From Desulfocapsa sp. (lineage in GTDB: Bacteria > Desulfobacterota > Desulfobulbia > Desulfobulbales > Desulfocapsaceae): a stretch of 54,326 nucleotides of DNA. The notes beneath the pieces are model-generated. The model did not search any database. It was not told where the DNA came from and saw only the letters and a program-made list of their open reading frames with translations. Location: positions 1 to 54,326 of the forward strand of contig VMSP01000033.1 of NCBI GenBank assembly GCA_013792135.1, in the 5' to 3' direction. The position numbers and the translations under genes are program-made. Within the stretch, counting starts at the first letter, position 1. Each line of letters begins with the position of its first letter. Shown here piece after piece: positions 45,326 to 53,098 of this stretch.

Positions 45326-45436
45326 TCAGCATCCTAACCCTCCCCGTCGCCAGGAGCGCATGACACGCTGAAAGCTGTCCCAGTCTTTAATCGAGAAAAG
45401 CATCATCTTAACCATCACCCGTTCTTGTAGAATCAT
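45326..45436 (-). CDS. 36-residue ORF under cobalamin riboswitch control
   Basis: A perfect AGGAGGT ribosome site lies a few bases before the ATG at 45436. The product begins MILQERVMVKMMLFSIKDW and ends SWRRGGLGC. It is rich in Met near the start, has aromatic and basic residues in the second half, and ends Gly-Cys. I recognise no family. It is the only gene between the riboswitch at 45631 and the terminator at 45262, so B12 level should set its expression. It could be a genuine small protein, a leader peptide or the remnant of a longer gene. The stop is TGA, followed by TGG TGT TAA. Confidence 0.55.
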   Translation of the reverse strand: MILQERVMVKMMLFSIKDWDSFQRVMRSWRRGGLGC

Positions 45437-45472
45437 TTGAACCTCCTGTAAAGAAAATGAAGGTCGAGGCAC

Positions 45473-45541
45473 AAAAAACCCCGAACCGAAGAGTTGATGG
45501 TTCCGTAACAATACGAATCCATCAAAATTCTCGACCCGGGG
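45473..45541 (-). promoter_or_regulatory. Terminator-like hairpin between riboswitch and short ORF
   Basis: Read on the minus strand, CCCCG at the 5' side pairs with CGGGG at the 3' side, followed directly by TTTTTT (plus 45473-45478). An inner stem GATGG/CCATC strengthens it. Its position 90-160 bases after the riboswitch suits an expression platform that stops transcription when cobalamin is bound. The exact switching pairing was not worked out. Confidence 0.55.
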
Positions 45542-45630
45542 ATGTCCCTTTGTATCCACAAGATCAGGTACTGTTACCGATAGTCCACGACGGCAACAGA
45601 TCAGCCAGGTTCAAAAAGAAACATGCTGAT

Positions 45631-45810
45631 TTTTCAGGCAGGTCTTCTGACTTCCGGATCGCTCTCCTCATGCGTCTTCCCATCATATTCCGATTACTCC
45701 CGAAGTAGACAGTGACTCAATTGCATGATTCGTCCCCGGTCACAGCGGCGGGCCCATCTTCGATTCACACGAAGTTCCCTTTTACTGTCCTGTAACGGAC
45801 ACCTGAAATT
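45631..45810 (-). promoter_or_regulatory. Cobalamin (B12) riboswitch
   Basis: On the minus strand the element starts near 45810 and has the expected order: GGTGTCC, then AGTAAAAGGGAAC, then GGGCCCGCCGCTGTGA, then near its end AGTCAGAAGACCTGCC (plus 45637-45652). The outer stem pairs TTTCAGG (near 45808) with CCTGAAAA (near 45631). These are the conserved blocks of the cobalamin riboswitch. The direction is toward the 36-residue ORF and away from the ZraP-like gene. No transporter or cobalamin gene lies downstream, so the target is unusual. Confidence 0.92.
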
Positions 45811-45931
45811 ATATAATTAAATGTATAAAGAATAGTTAGAAAGCTGTCAATAGGAAATTAAAGAAAGCACGCTATATACTGTGGCACAATCAGGCAAACA
45901 ATACAACATAAAGGACACATCCAACAATCTA

Positions 45932-45973
45932 ACAAAAAAAAGGTTCACCCGACTAAGAACGTTGGGTGAACCT
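45932..45973 (-). terminator. Terminator of the ZraP-like gene
   Basis: GGTTCACCC (45942-45950) pairs with GGGTGAACC (45963-45971). On the minus strand the stem is followed by a run of eight T. It lies about 30 bases after the stop of the gene at 46005. Confidence 0.85.
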
Positions 45974-46004
45974 TGATTCACTAGAGATATCTATTCAGAT
46001 TTTG

Positions 46005-46514
46005 TTATTGAGCATCACTGCCAGCAGGGGGGGCATCATCTGTGTCAGCACCATCAGGTCCGTTATTCATCATTCCACGTCCTCCAGGTCCGTTATTCAT
46101 CATTCCGCGTCCTCCACCATGATGAGGCCCCATTCCCATTCCCATTCCCATACCGGGTCCCGGGCATGCACCACAGCCCATCAATCCCTGGACACCAGCG
46201 GCCTCAGCCTTGACCTGAATGGCGGCACTCAGGTCAAATATTTCACCAGCCAACTTGGCTGCCTTGGCAGAATCAGGGTTAGTCGAATGCATAAGTGCAC
46301 GCTCCTCCGCACGTTTCATGACCATTTGTTTCCGCAGATCCTGGGTCTCATTATAAAATTTATCAAATTTGGCCTTGGAAGCCGCATCCAACTGACTATA
46401 GTTTGAGCCGCCCATTCCTTGACCTGGAACCATTCCCCGATTTGCAGATGCCTGTTGCAGACCAATAAATCCCATACTCACTACTAATGCAGCCACTACT
46501 AATGATTTTTTCAT
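46005..46514 (-). CDS. ZraP/Spy-like periplasmic metal-stress chaperone
   Basis: From the ATG at 46514 (AGGAGGT six bases upstream) the protein has 169 residues. Residues 1-25 are a signal peptide (KKSLVVAALVVSMGFIGLQQ). A helical core follows, with SKAKFDKFYNETQDLRKQM and an AEERALMHSTNPDSAKAAKL segment, as in ZraP, which binds zinc and protects envelope proteins. The C-terminal 50 residues are rich in Gly, Met and His: CGACPGPGMGMGMGMGPHH, then two copies of GRGMMNNGP. This suggests metal (copper or zinc) binding. E. coli zraP is sigma-54 controlled, but no -24/-12 site was found just upstream. It stands alone. Confidence 0.8.
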   Translation of the reverse strand: MKKSLVVAALVVSMGFIGLQQASANRGMVPGQGMGGSNYSQLDAASKAKFDKFYNETQDLRKQMVMKRAEERALMHSTNPDSAKAAKLAGEIFDLSAAIQVKAEAAGVQGLMGCGACPGPGMGMGMGMGPHHGGGRGMMNNGPGGRGMMNNGPDGADTDDAPPAGSDAQ

Positions 46515-46606
46515 TTTGTACCTCCTGAAATATAAGTAATAATAAGTAACAACCTTTTCCTTAATTAATGCATCAGCCATGCCAGAACAATAAACAAACA
46601 CGTAAC

Positions 46607-46624
46607 ATGCTATGTTTATAGCAT
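46607..46624. promoter_or_regulatory. Short palindrome upstream of the ZraP-like gene
   Basis: ATGCTAT and ATAGCAT form a perfect 7-bp inverted repeat around GTTT, about 95 bases before the ZraP-like start. It could be an operator. No regulator can be named from sequence alone. Confidence 0.25.
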
Positions 46625-46743
46625 AAAATCTCACAATACTCTTTGTAAAACAACTTCGAACATTATTAAAAGAGTCCCTTTTTACCCACCATTCTGCACT
46701 TCAATGCATAAATTTTACCCAATCACTTAAAAAATAAAAAAAA

Positions 46744-46770
46744 GACGCCTGCTCAATATGAGCAGGCGTC
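46744..46770 (-). terminator. Rho-independent terminator, minus strand
   Basis: GACGCCTGCTC pairs perfectly with GAGCAGGCGTC around a 5-base loop. On the minus strand it is followed by a run of T. It would end transcription coming from the DUF4177 gene and insulate the ZraP-like gene. The 46771-47013 stretch holds no recognised gene. Confidence 0.85.
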
Positions 46771-47013
46771 AAGGGGGGGAGGAGAAAAAATGAAGTTCAT
46801 CACTTTCCTTTTATAATCCAAGAATTGTGCCAATATACATTGGTAATAGCCAAGTAACTAAAAAAACAAGATTTTACACCCGTCAACAAGCCTCAAGCAA
46901 TAACAGGATTGCCACTTTTTTACCCACATCGTTTGTCCAATTGTATATTTTTTACCCACCATTCTTTCTTTACTCAATTTCAGGACACATCGAAAGATGG
47001 CAAGGTACAATGA

Positions 47014-47394
47014 TTATTCTATTCGAATCCCCCCCACACCTTCCTCTATATCTTCTGTCTCTACAACTACCGAGACAAGAGGCTCTCTACGCCCTGCCTT
47101 ACGTTCCGCAATACCTTCCAGATCTCTCGCCGCCTGACTTTTCAAGGAAGAACGACGCCCTGTAGCAGCTTCCTCAGTGACAGATTCACGGACAGCTTCC
47201 GCCACCTTCATCTCCAAGGGTTGTTTAAAAACAGCCATCAACCCATCCTGCAGGCCAAACAGAGATACCAACTCCCATCCTGCCTGACCAAATTCATTCA
47301 ACGACTGCTCGACTTCCGCTTCATCAAGAAAAGAGCTTCCCAGCAGACCTTCCTTTTTCAGACCATATTGTATGGTTTTATACCCCCAACGCAT
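47014..47394 (-). CDS. DUF4177-domain protein
   Basis: The 126-residue protein has a DUF4177-like domain in residues 1-60: WGYKTIQYGLKKEG, LNEFGQAGWELVSLFG and MAVFKQP. The remaining half is charged and Glu/Arg-rich, and probably disordered. DUF4177 proteins are small and of unknown role. The ATG has only a weak ribosome site. It stands alone on the minus strand and is followed by the terminator at 46744. Confidence 0.75.
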   Translation of the reverse strand: MRWGYKTIQYGLKKEGLLGSSFLDEAEVEQSLNEFGQAGWELVSLFGLQDGLMAVFKQPLEMKVAEAVRESVTEEAATGRRSSLKSQAARDLEGIAERKAGRREPLVSVVVETEDIEEGVGGIRIE

Positions 47395-47543
47395 GATATT
47401 CTGTTCACTCCTATTTTTTTATTATTATATTACAAGAGGTTACTATCAAGTAAGTTTACCATCCAACAGCATACAAACAATTATCCAAACGCAATCGAAG
47501 AACCCTTCATCGCCAGGTTTATCAACCCATCGTTCCCTCACAA

Positions 47544-47780
47544 TCAAGCCACACGTTTTGGCAATGATTTTTTTTCAACCTCCCGATTTGCATCTTTGAG
47601 AGTAAACAACTGACATTCTATTCCGGAAGAGGATAAAACAACTTGGGCCGGATTTTGGGCAGATTTAAAATGCATAGCCCTGCAGCCATAAGGCATAGCT
47701 GGTTCATGGGTCACATAAAAGTATATACAACGCTGACAAACTGGAGTTTTAGTCATTTTTTTAATATGGTAAACATTCAT
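47544..47780 (-). CDS. Small four-cysteine protein, conserved type, unknown role
   Basis: The frame gives 78 residues; an internal ATG at 47756 would give 70. It contains CQRCIYFYVTHEPAMPYGCR, then AMHFKSAQNP and SSSGIECQLF. This Cys-Cys...Cys...Cys layout with PYGCRAM and FKS recurs in short proteobacterial proteins that are sometimes labelled uracil-DNA glycosylase without good reason. The cysteines could bind zinc or an Fe-S cluster. Neither start has a clear ribosome site. It is not linked to a neighbour by tight spacing. Confidence 0.65.
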   Translation of the reverse strand: MNVYHIKKMTKTPVCQRCIYFYVTHEPAMPYGCRAMHFKSAQNPAQVVLSSSGIECQLFTLKDANREVEKKSLPKRVA

Positions 47781-47951
47781 TAGGTATGAATATTTCAGAT
47801 GGCCTATGCATTTAACAAAAAAATCGTTAACTCCACTTTTCCATCCTTCTTTTCATGTTGTAATCTGTAAACAAATTCTCGCAAAAAAAACTGGAACCAT
47901 TTTTCTCGATTCCCTGATCTTTTCCGAGACACTCTATGATTTCAGTTTATA

Positions 47952-49121
47952 TCATTTTTTTACAAAAGAGACAAAGAAAGAGAGGGTGGCGCCAGCCATC
48001 ATTGCTGTTCCTGCTACCATAAAGCCGACACCAATAGAAGCATGATCTCCTATCAGCCCAATCAGCACCGGGAACACCCCTCCCCCAAGCAAAAAGGCCG
48101 CAGGAATACAGAGTGAGACAGCAAGCGCCCCTTCTCCCTCCACTCCTAATGCCGACAGAACAGCAAACCCTGAGGGGAAAAAGCAGACAGCAAACACAGG
48201 TTGCAGGATCACTAACAGAACCAGCCATGAAAATGAGGAAACCAGACCCAGCAGCACAGTACAGAGCCCAGCAATCAACAAGACAAAGGCCATTATCGTT
48301 CTATTTCCAACCCGATCACCATACCATCCAGCAAGCAAGGGCATCATGAGGGCAGCTATCCTGGAGAATGCCAGAAAGTGACTGGCCCGCTCCGGTGTCA
48401 TCCCCTGCTCTGAAACCAGGAATAGAGGCAGCATGGCATACACACCAAGGCTCGAACAGATTGCCAGCGAGAAGAGCAACACCAGAAGCCAGAACTCCGG
48501 TCGTGACAAAATATTCTGAGCACTCAAGATATCCAATGACTTTCCACGTTCATGACTGCCTCTACCGGCAATACCGTAGACCAGGCCGGCTCCAGCCATA
48601 CATATCCCTAACCACATCAGGCCCTGCTGCCAGGATGAAGATATGATCATCAGGTCAGCCAGAACCGGGGCTGCAATATAACCGAGATTAGGAGCCAGTT
48701 CATGCACGGCCATCCCTCTGGCCAGATACGCAGGTTCGACCAGTCGCTTGATAGAGGCAAGTCCGGAAGGCAGATATAAACCTGCGCTCAGCCCCAGACA
48801 AAAGAGACCTATTCGCATCCAGAACAAGGTGGAGCAATAGCTCAACGCTATTAATGTAATGCCAGAGGCAATAGTTGACAGAGCAATGGTATTTTTATGA
48901 TTAATGCGAGCAGAAACAAAACCGGACGAGAGGATAGAGAAGAAATAACCGCCAGAGATAAGCAGAAAGAAAGAACCAGCCTCCGCATGACCAAGACCAA
49001 ATTCACCTTCTATAATTGGCAAGAGCGGAGAGAAAATGACCCTGGAAGTGAAATTCAAAAAGAACAGGCCTGCCAGAAATAGCAAACTACTGATCACCTT
49101 ACTGAATGTCTGACAATGCAT
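47952..49121 (-). CDS. Major facilitator superfamily transporter
   Basis: The 389-residue protein has about twelve membrane spans. Features include the N-terminal PLLPIIEGEFGLGHAEAGSF and FVSARINHKNTIALS (motif A-like loop between spans 2 and 3), and FLAFSRIAALMMPLLAGWYG with GDRVGNRTIM in the second half. The substrate cannot be inferred. GGTGAG lies before the ATG. It lies about 30 bases after sixA on the same strand, so it may be co-transcribed. Confidence 0.9.
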   Translation of the reverse strand: MHCQTFSKVISSLLFLAGLFFLNFTSRVIFSPLLPIIEGEFGLGHAEAGSFFLLISGGYFFSILSSGFVSARINHKNTIALSTIASGITLIALSYCSTLFWMRIGLFCLGLSAGLYLPSGLASIKRLVEPAYLARGMAVHELAPNLGYIAAPVLADLMIISSSWQQGLMWLGICMAGAGLVYGIAGRGSHERGKSLDILSAQNILSRPEFWLLVLLFSLAICSSLGVYAMLPLFLVSEQGMTPERASHFLAFSRIAALMMPLLAGWYGDRVGNRTIMAFVLLIAGLCTVLLGLVSSFSWLVLLVILQPVFAVCFFPSGFAVLSALGVEGEGALAVSLCIPAAFLLGGGVFPVLIGLIGDHASIGVGFMVAGTAMMAGATLSFFVSFVKK

Positions 49122-49154
49122 GACTCACCCACCGTCTCTAATTCAGTAAGTTCC

Positions 49155-49670
49155 TCAAAGAGGAGTAATATCTTTTTTGGGATAATCAAAAAACAGGAAT
49201 CGTCCCTCTTGTTCTCTTAGCAGCTGCCAGGAGGGAAGTTCAAAGTCAATGGCCACAATTCCGCAGGTGGGAATGCTCTCAATATCGACGTCCTTGCCGT
49301 GGCCGATCAGAAAATTGGCAAATTCTGAAATCACTGGATTGTGACCAACCACCACCAGACTCTTAATCTCATCAGTGCAAAATCTGATCTCACGCAACAG
49401 GTCATCTATTGTATTGGTATAGAATCGATCATGCAGTTCTATGCTTTTTCGCGGATACTTCAGGGCGGAGGCAAAAAAATGGGCTGTCTCAAGTGCCCGC
49501 TGTGCCGGACTGCTCCAGATGGCATCTACCCTGACCTTCCTGGCAGCAAGCCTCTGTCCCATGAGCGGGGCATCACGCAAACCCCGTTTATTTAAAGGGC
49601 GCTCCTTATCTGCCAGAGACGGGTCCGCCCAACTGGATTTTGCATGGCGGACCAGATACAGGCTCTTCAT
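49155..49670 (-). CDS. sixA: SixA-type phosphohistidine phosphatase
   Basis: From the ATG at 49670 the protein has 171 residues. It starts MKSLYLVRHAKSSWADPSL, with RHAK as the phospho-acceptor His motif of the histidine phosphatase superfamily. VDAIWSSPAQRALETA and VVVGHNPVISEFANFL carry the other active-site residues. E. coli SixA removes phosphate from Hpt domains and from PTS proteins. The start overlaps the ParA stop by four bases (ATGA), which decides the start over an upstream ATG at 49691. Candidate targets in this window include several Hpt domains. Confidence 0.9.
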   Translation of the reverse strand: MKSLYLVRHAKSSWADPSLADKERPLNKRGLRDAPLMGQRLAARKVRVDAIWSSPAQRALETAHFFASALKYPRKSIELHDRFYTNTIDDLLREIRFCTDEIKSLVVVGHNPVISEFANFLIGHGKDVDIESIPTCGIVAIDFELPSWQLLREQEGRFLFFDYPKKDITPL

Positions 49671-50407
49671 AGCTGAGATCCTTTCCTCCACACCTCAAGC
49701 CACAACTGCTCATAAGCAATGGCTGCTGGAGAAGCAGGCACGGAAACCGCCACCGGCTGCCGGTAAAGACCCATCTTTTCAACGTCGGCAAGATAAGGGA
49801 TTTCAATGGCAAGAAACATCTTTTTCTTACCGAATTTCGCGATAGTATCGGAGTGCATATTTTTTCGCTTGTCAACCATGGAGAAAAACGCCACCAGTTT
49901 CTTCCTGCTCACCTCAAGCTTATCCGCCAGTTTTATCAGTTGGGCAAAAGAGAGGATAGAAAGCGTGGTGGGAATAACCGGGGTTAGCACCATATCCGCC
50001 ACCATGATAATATTCTCAGAAAGCAGGGTCATATTGGGAGGACAGTCAAGAATCAATACATCATACTCATCCTTGACACAGCTAAAGATTCGTTTCAGCT
50101 CTTTTGCCGACCCGCCCCGACCATCAAGGGCAATATCCAGGTTACGAAAAGAAAAATGGGCCGGTAACAGATCAAGGTTTTCAAAATCAGTCCCCCTGAT
50201 AAAAGGCTCCAGATCTCCTTTCAGAAAAAGCTTCCGGTTAAAACTATCCTTTGGCCTGATACGGTAATAATAGCCTGCCGCGCCTTGAGGGTCCATATCG
50301 CAGAGCAGTGTCTTTTTTCCGCTGCGGGCACAACCATACGACAGATTGACTGCAGTAGCGGTCTTCCCCACACCTCCTTTACTTGAATAGATGGCGATAA
50401 TTTTCAT
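49667..50407 (-). CDS. ParA-family ATPase, orphan
   Basis: The 246-residue protein has a deviant Walker A motif at residues 9-17 (SKGGVGKTA), LLCDMDPQGAAG, and YDVLILDCPPNMTLLSENI. These mark the ParA/MinD group. No parB or parS-like sequence lies nearby, so it is not a standard partition pair. It is translationally coupled to sixA and 50 bases downstream of the repeat element. It might position a protein complex or a polyphosphate granule, but this is speculation. Confidence 0.9.
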   Translation of the reverse strand: MKIIAIYSSKGGVGKTATAVNLSYGCARSGKKTLLCDMDPQGAAGYYYRIRPKDSFNRKLFLKGDLEPFIRGTDFENLDLLPAHFSFRNLDIALDGRGGSAKELKRIFSCVKDEYDVLILDCPPNMTLLSENIIMVADMVLTPVIPTTLSILSFAQLIKLADKLEVSRKKLVAFFSMVDKRKNMHSDTIAKFGKKKMFLAIEIPYLADVEKMGLYRQPVAVSVPASPAAIAYEQLWLEVWRKGSQL

Positions 50408-50456
50408 TGTCGATAATACCAGAATTTGAGGACAACAACGTATTAATATTCGTTAA

Positions 50457-50559
50457 GCCGCTTTAAAAAAATAACATGGCCATTGAAGTAACCGGAGCGG
50501 CATAAGGAGCCGTAACGAAATTGATATAAATGGCCATGTTATTTCGTAACGGCTCCTAA
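50457..50559. repeat. Dispersed palindromic repeat, full copy overlapping the CHAD stop codon
   Basis: The layout matches the copy at 5121: a first part with ATAACATGGCCATTGAAGT between GCCGC and GCGGC, then a main palindrome with arms 50505-50520 and 50542-50557. The TAG stop of the CHAD gene (50556-50558) lies inside the right arm, so the repeat shapes the end of that protein or its mRNA. Confidence 0.75.
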
Positions 50560-51905
50560 AGAAACAGATCAAAAAGACGCCTGTTATCCGTTGTGGTAAA
50601 CTGCTTAAATCTTAGTTCAAACTCCTGACGAACACCTTTCTGTTCTTCGTGCAAATGGGTTATCAAGCCGCCTAGGGCAGCTGCTACTTGAACTGCTTTC
50701 TTTTGCTCCCCGCCAGCTAACCCTTTCTGATGCTGTCCCAGCATCCCCTGCTGCACTGAAAGGTCATTAAAGTTCCCCAGATTATCCTGCAGCTTTTTAA
50801 GAGATTTGACCAAAGAGTTCATTGCCGGTTCAGAGAACAAAGAGCGGTAAAACTCCAGCAGATAACGGAGCTTTTTTGCCTGTATCCGCAAACTATGCAG
50901 AGCACCATCGGGACTCTGAGGACTAATCTTAGCGCCACCTTTGAGAATAGACTGCAATCGCTTGCTTATAGCCTTGATTGCTACCTCTTTACATGGTTCA
51001 TGACCTGCTTCCAAAGCTGATGCAATCAAAGAATCTTCCACACATCTTCGCCACCGCATCAAGAACTGTTTACAATTCCTGGACTGCAAGGCCTTTTTCA
51101 TCCGTCGCAGCTCTTGTACACGCTGCCGGGACAGTTCCTGAAAAAAAACTGCCAAGCCTTCCTGCAACCCTTCCGGCAACATGGCTTGATAGCCCTTTTT
51201 CCCCAAAAGATACACATCCAGATCACGAACAGGTCCGGTAGCAATGCCGATCTCCTGCAATCCTCGCTGAAAATGATCCACATCAGCGGAAGGCAGCATT
51301 TTTTTTATGCTGCCTAACAAAGACCTCGTCCGACGCAAGGCAACCCGGAAATCATGGAGAAATTCAGTATCGATATCCTGGATAATACCTGGAACATTAC
51401 GCTCCATCCCGTCAAGAAGCTGGAGAAAGATCTTTCGGGCGGCCTGAATAACGGCCTCATCCTGGTCCAGAATAATGGAGAATTGTGAACGATAGGCCAG
51501 GGGTTTTCTACCCATAGACGCAAGGGCAAGTCGCAAGGTCCTCTCTTCCGGATATCCAGCCTCAAGCCCTTGTCTCTGCAAAAGTGCCATGACTCTTGTC
51601 AGAATTTTATCATAGCCGCGCACCCCCCGCACCCGCAGAGAGCCGGCAAGAAATGTCGGTTCCCCCTCAGAGTTCGCGAGTTGATTCAGTTCAAGAGAGC
51701 CAAAAAGCACTACTTTCTGATCACGGTTAACAATCTGAAATGTTTGTGACTGTCGGGTAATCTCTACCAGAGGTAGCAGGGCACGAATCCCTGCTACTGA
51801 CTGAAGCTTCTCGCCCAGAACACCATTTGCAAAGTCCAGCGGAAAGAGTTTATTCCGGACGGGCCCTTTAGCCTCAATTATGTTTTCACCACTAAAATCA
51901 GTCAA
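50556..51905 (-). CDS. CYTH-CHAD protein, open part (C-terminal CYTH piece plus CHAD domain)
   Basis: The open frame from the first in-frame start (TTG at 51905) gives 449 residues. Residues 1-140 look like the later strands of a CYTH (triphosphate tunnel) domain: LFGSLELNQLANSEGEP and LRLALASMGRKPLAYRSQF. Residues 160-449 are a CHAD domain with His-rich helices (FLHDFRVALRRTRSLLGSI and LHSLRIQAKKLRYLLEFYR). CHAD domains bind polyphosphate. The reading frame continues upstream through clear CYTH sequence (YLDTFDWRLYDKGLI at about 51980-51935) to an amber codon at 51996-51998. The real gene therefore probably starts at 52100. It is followed by ParA and sixA on the same strand. Confidence 0.85.
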   Translation of the reverse strand: MTDFSGENIIEAKGPVRNKLFPLDFANGVLGEKLQSVAGIRALLPLVEITRQSQTFQIVNRDQKVVLFGSLELNQLANSEGEPTFLAGSLRVRGVRGYDKILTRVMALLQRQGLEAGYPEERTLRLALASMGRKPLAYRSQFSIILDQDEAVIQAARKIFLQLLDGMERNVPGIIQDIDTEFLHDFRVALRRTRSLLGSIKKMLPSADVDHFQRGLQEIGIATGPVRDLDVYLLGKKGYQAMLPEGLQEGLAVFFQELSRQRVQELRRMKKALQSRNCKQFLMRWRRCVEDSLIASALEAGHEPCKEVAIKAISKRLQSILKGGAKISPQSPDGALHSLRIQAKKLRYLLEFYRSLFSEPAMNSLVKSLKKLQDNLGNFNDLSVQQGMLGQHQKGLAGGEQKKAVQVAAALGGLITHLHEEQKGVRQEFELRFKQFTTTDNRRLFDLFL

Positions 51906-51995
51906 AGCATAAAAACTATCTCCCTGCCGCAGACAAATAAGCCCCTTGTCATATAAACGCCAGTCAAAGGTGTCAAGATAGCTAACAGTGTCAAC

Positions 51996-52100
51996 CTAGA
52001 AGCCACCTTCCTGAACACTATACTTTTTAGAGAGCCCAGACAACAAAACGGCAAGTTCTGTCTGCTCCCTCAGAATATAAGTGACACTCTTTTCTTTCAT
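51996..52100 (-). pseudogene. N-terminal CYTH fragment ahead of an in-frame amber codon
   Basis: An ATG at 52100 opens 34 codons in the same frame as the CHAD gene (MKEKSVTYILREQTELAV and so on, ending GGF). A single TAG at 51996-51998 follows, and the frame then resumes with VDTVSYLDTFDWRLYDKG, which reads as continuous CYTH sequence. No frameshift is involved. The gene is thus broken by one nonsense codon, miscalled by a sequencing error, or read through. No strong ribosome site precedes the ATG. Confidence 0.6.
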
Positions 52101-52651
52101 TTTTTTATAGAAGTTTATGCCAGAACGCAGAGGCCCTGACGAGAATATCCTACCTCAATTGCGACGGAGCTTCGACAGTCGGCGTTAGACAACGCTAAAC
52201 TACTGTTATATTAATACAAATAACAGGAGAACAAAACATTACCATACCAGCTTCCATACCCTTTTTTTACTTATTCCCAAAAATAAGCACTCATCATATC
52301 ATGTTTTTTGCATAGGCGGGTTGCGGTAAGCTCTGAGATAGATGTACTACTACGAAGAAATGTATCATTTATCGTCGATCCAAGCAATTCCTTATTGCTA
52401 ACAGGTTTAGCCGACAAGTTATAGTTATTTAGTCTTAACCTGAGAAGTATGCCGAATAATTCATTAGCAATTCAGACATTCATAGTAGTAAACTGATATT
52501 TATAACCAATGCGTATTGGTTCGATTCGTTGGCAATCTTAATTTTGTTCGTCTGAATAAGAAGCAATTGACCTTACCCCTAGAAACTATACCAGAATAAA
52601 GTGAGCGAATTCTGTCAAACACGGTTAGAAAAATCCTAAAAGGAGAAAATC
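52101..52651. other. 550-base AT-rich intergenic stretch, nothing recognised
   Basis: No convincing gene, RNA or repeat was seen between the CYTH-CHAD gene and the DUF5661 gene. The two flanking genes are divergent, so promoters for both must lie here. No clear consensus pair could be placed by eye. Confidence 0.4.
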
Positions 52652-53089
52652 ATGCAACTGCCAGAGTATATAACTGCTGCTGAAGTAAAAAGAGTCTGCA
52701 ACGAAATTGGGTTGCGTGACTGGTCCAAAATCACGGAAACATCTATCTCAGGAGAGGAAGCATCCACGATTCTCAATATTGTGAATACCAAAGGGATGAA
52801 TATTCCTGTTGAGATTTTTCAAAAAGGTTTGGAAGTTGAGCTTGAACATGGAACAAGATTTGAGGATGCAAATGTAACGAACAACCACCCAATATTGACA
52901 GGCATGATCGTTATTGCACATCTTAAAGAGACTATGGACTATTATGAAAGAATCGATGTTGCTGAAATTGAAGGTGATTTACTGCAAGCAATTCTGTCTC
53001 GAAATATTGAAAAAATAGAATCAAAGTATAAAAAACTTATTGAAGCTCAAAATATACTGAATCAATCCATCGCCAACCAATTGAAATAG
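52652..53089 (+). CDS. DUF5661-like protein
   Basis: The 145-residue protein has VELEHGTRFEDANVTNNHP and MIVIAHLKETMDYYERID, which match the short DUF5661 family. In that family a His-Gly motif and a HLKE-YY motif are typical. The N-terminal 50 residues form helices with AAEVKRVCNEIGL. AAGGAG lies seven bases before the ATG. The TrmO-like gene starts nine bases after its stop, so they are co-transcribed. Role unknown. Confidence 0.7.
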   Translation: MQLPEYITAAEVKRVCNEIGLRDWSKITETSISGEEASTILNIVNTKGMNIPVEIFQKGLEVELEHGTRFEDANVTNNHPILTGMIVIAHLKETMDYYERIDVAEIEGDLLQAILSRNIEKIESKYKKLIEAQNILNQSIANQLK

Positions 53090-53098
53090 CGTAGTCGA

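Noticed and set aside
45320-45330. TGA of the 36-residue ORF as a possible selenocysteine codon (Gly-Cys-Sec-Trp-Cys)
   Set aside because: Read-through would add only two residues before TAA, and no convincing SECIS hairpin with the expected loop was seen.
45876-45900. TGGCAC followed by GGCAA near 45882 on the plus strand
   Set aside because: The spacing is one base short for sigma-54, and no plus-strand gene follows.
46816-46832. Minus-strand TGGCAC-AATTC-TTGGA, like a sigma-54 promoter before the ZraP-like gene
   Set aside because: The -12 element lacks the essential GC, and a strong minus-strand terminator at 46744 lies between it and the gene.
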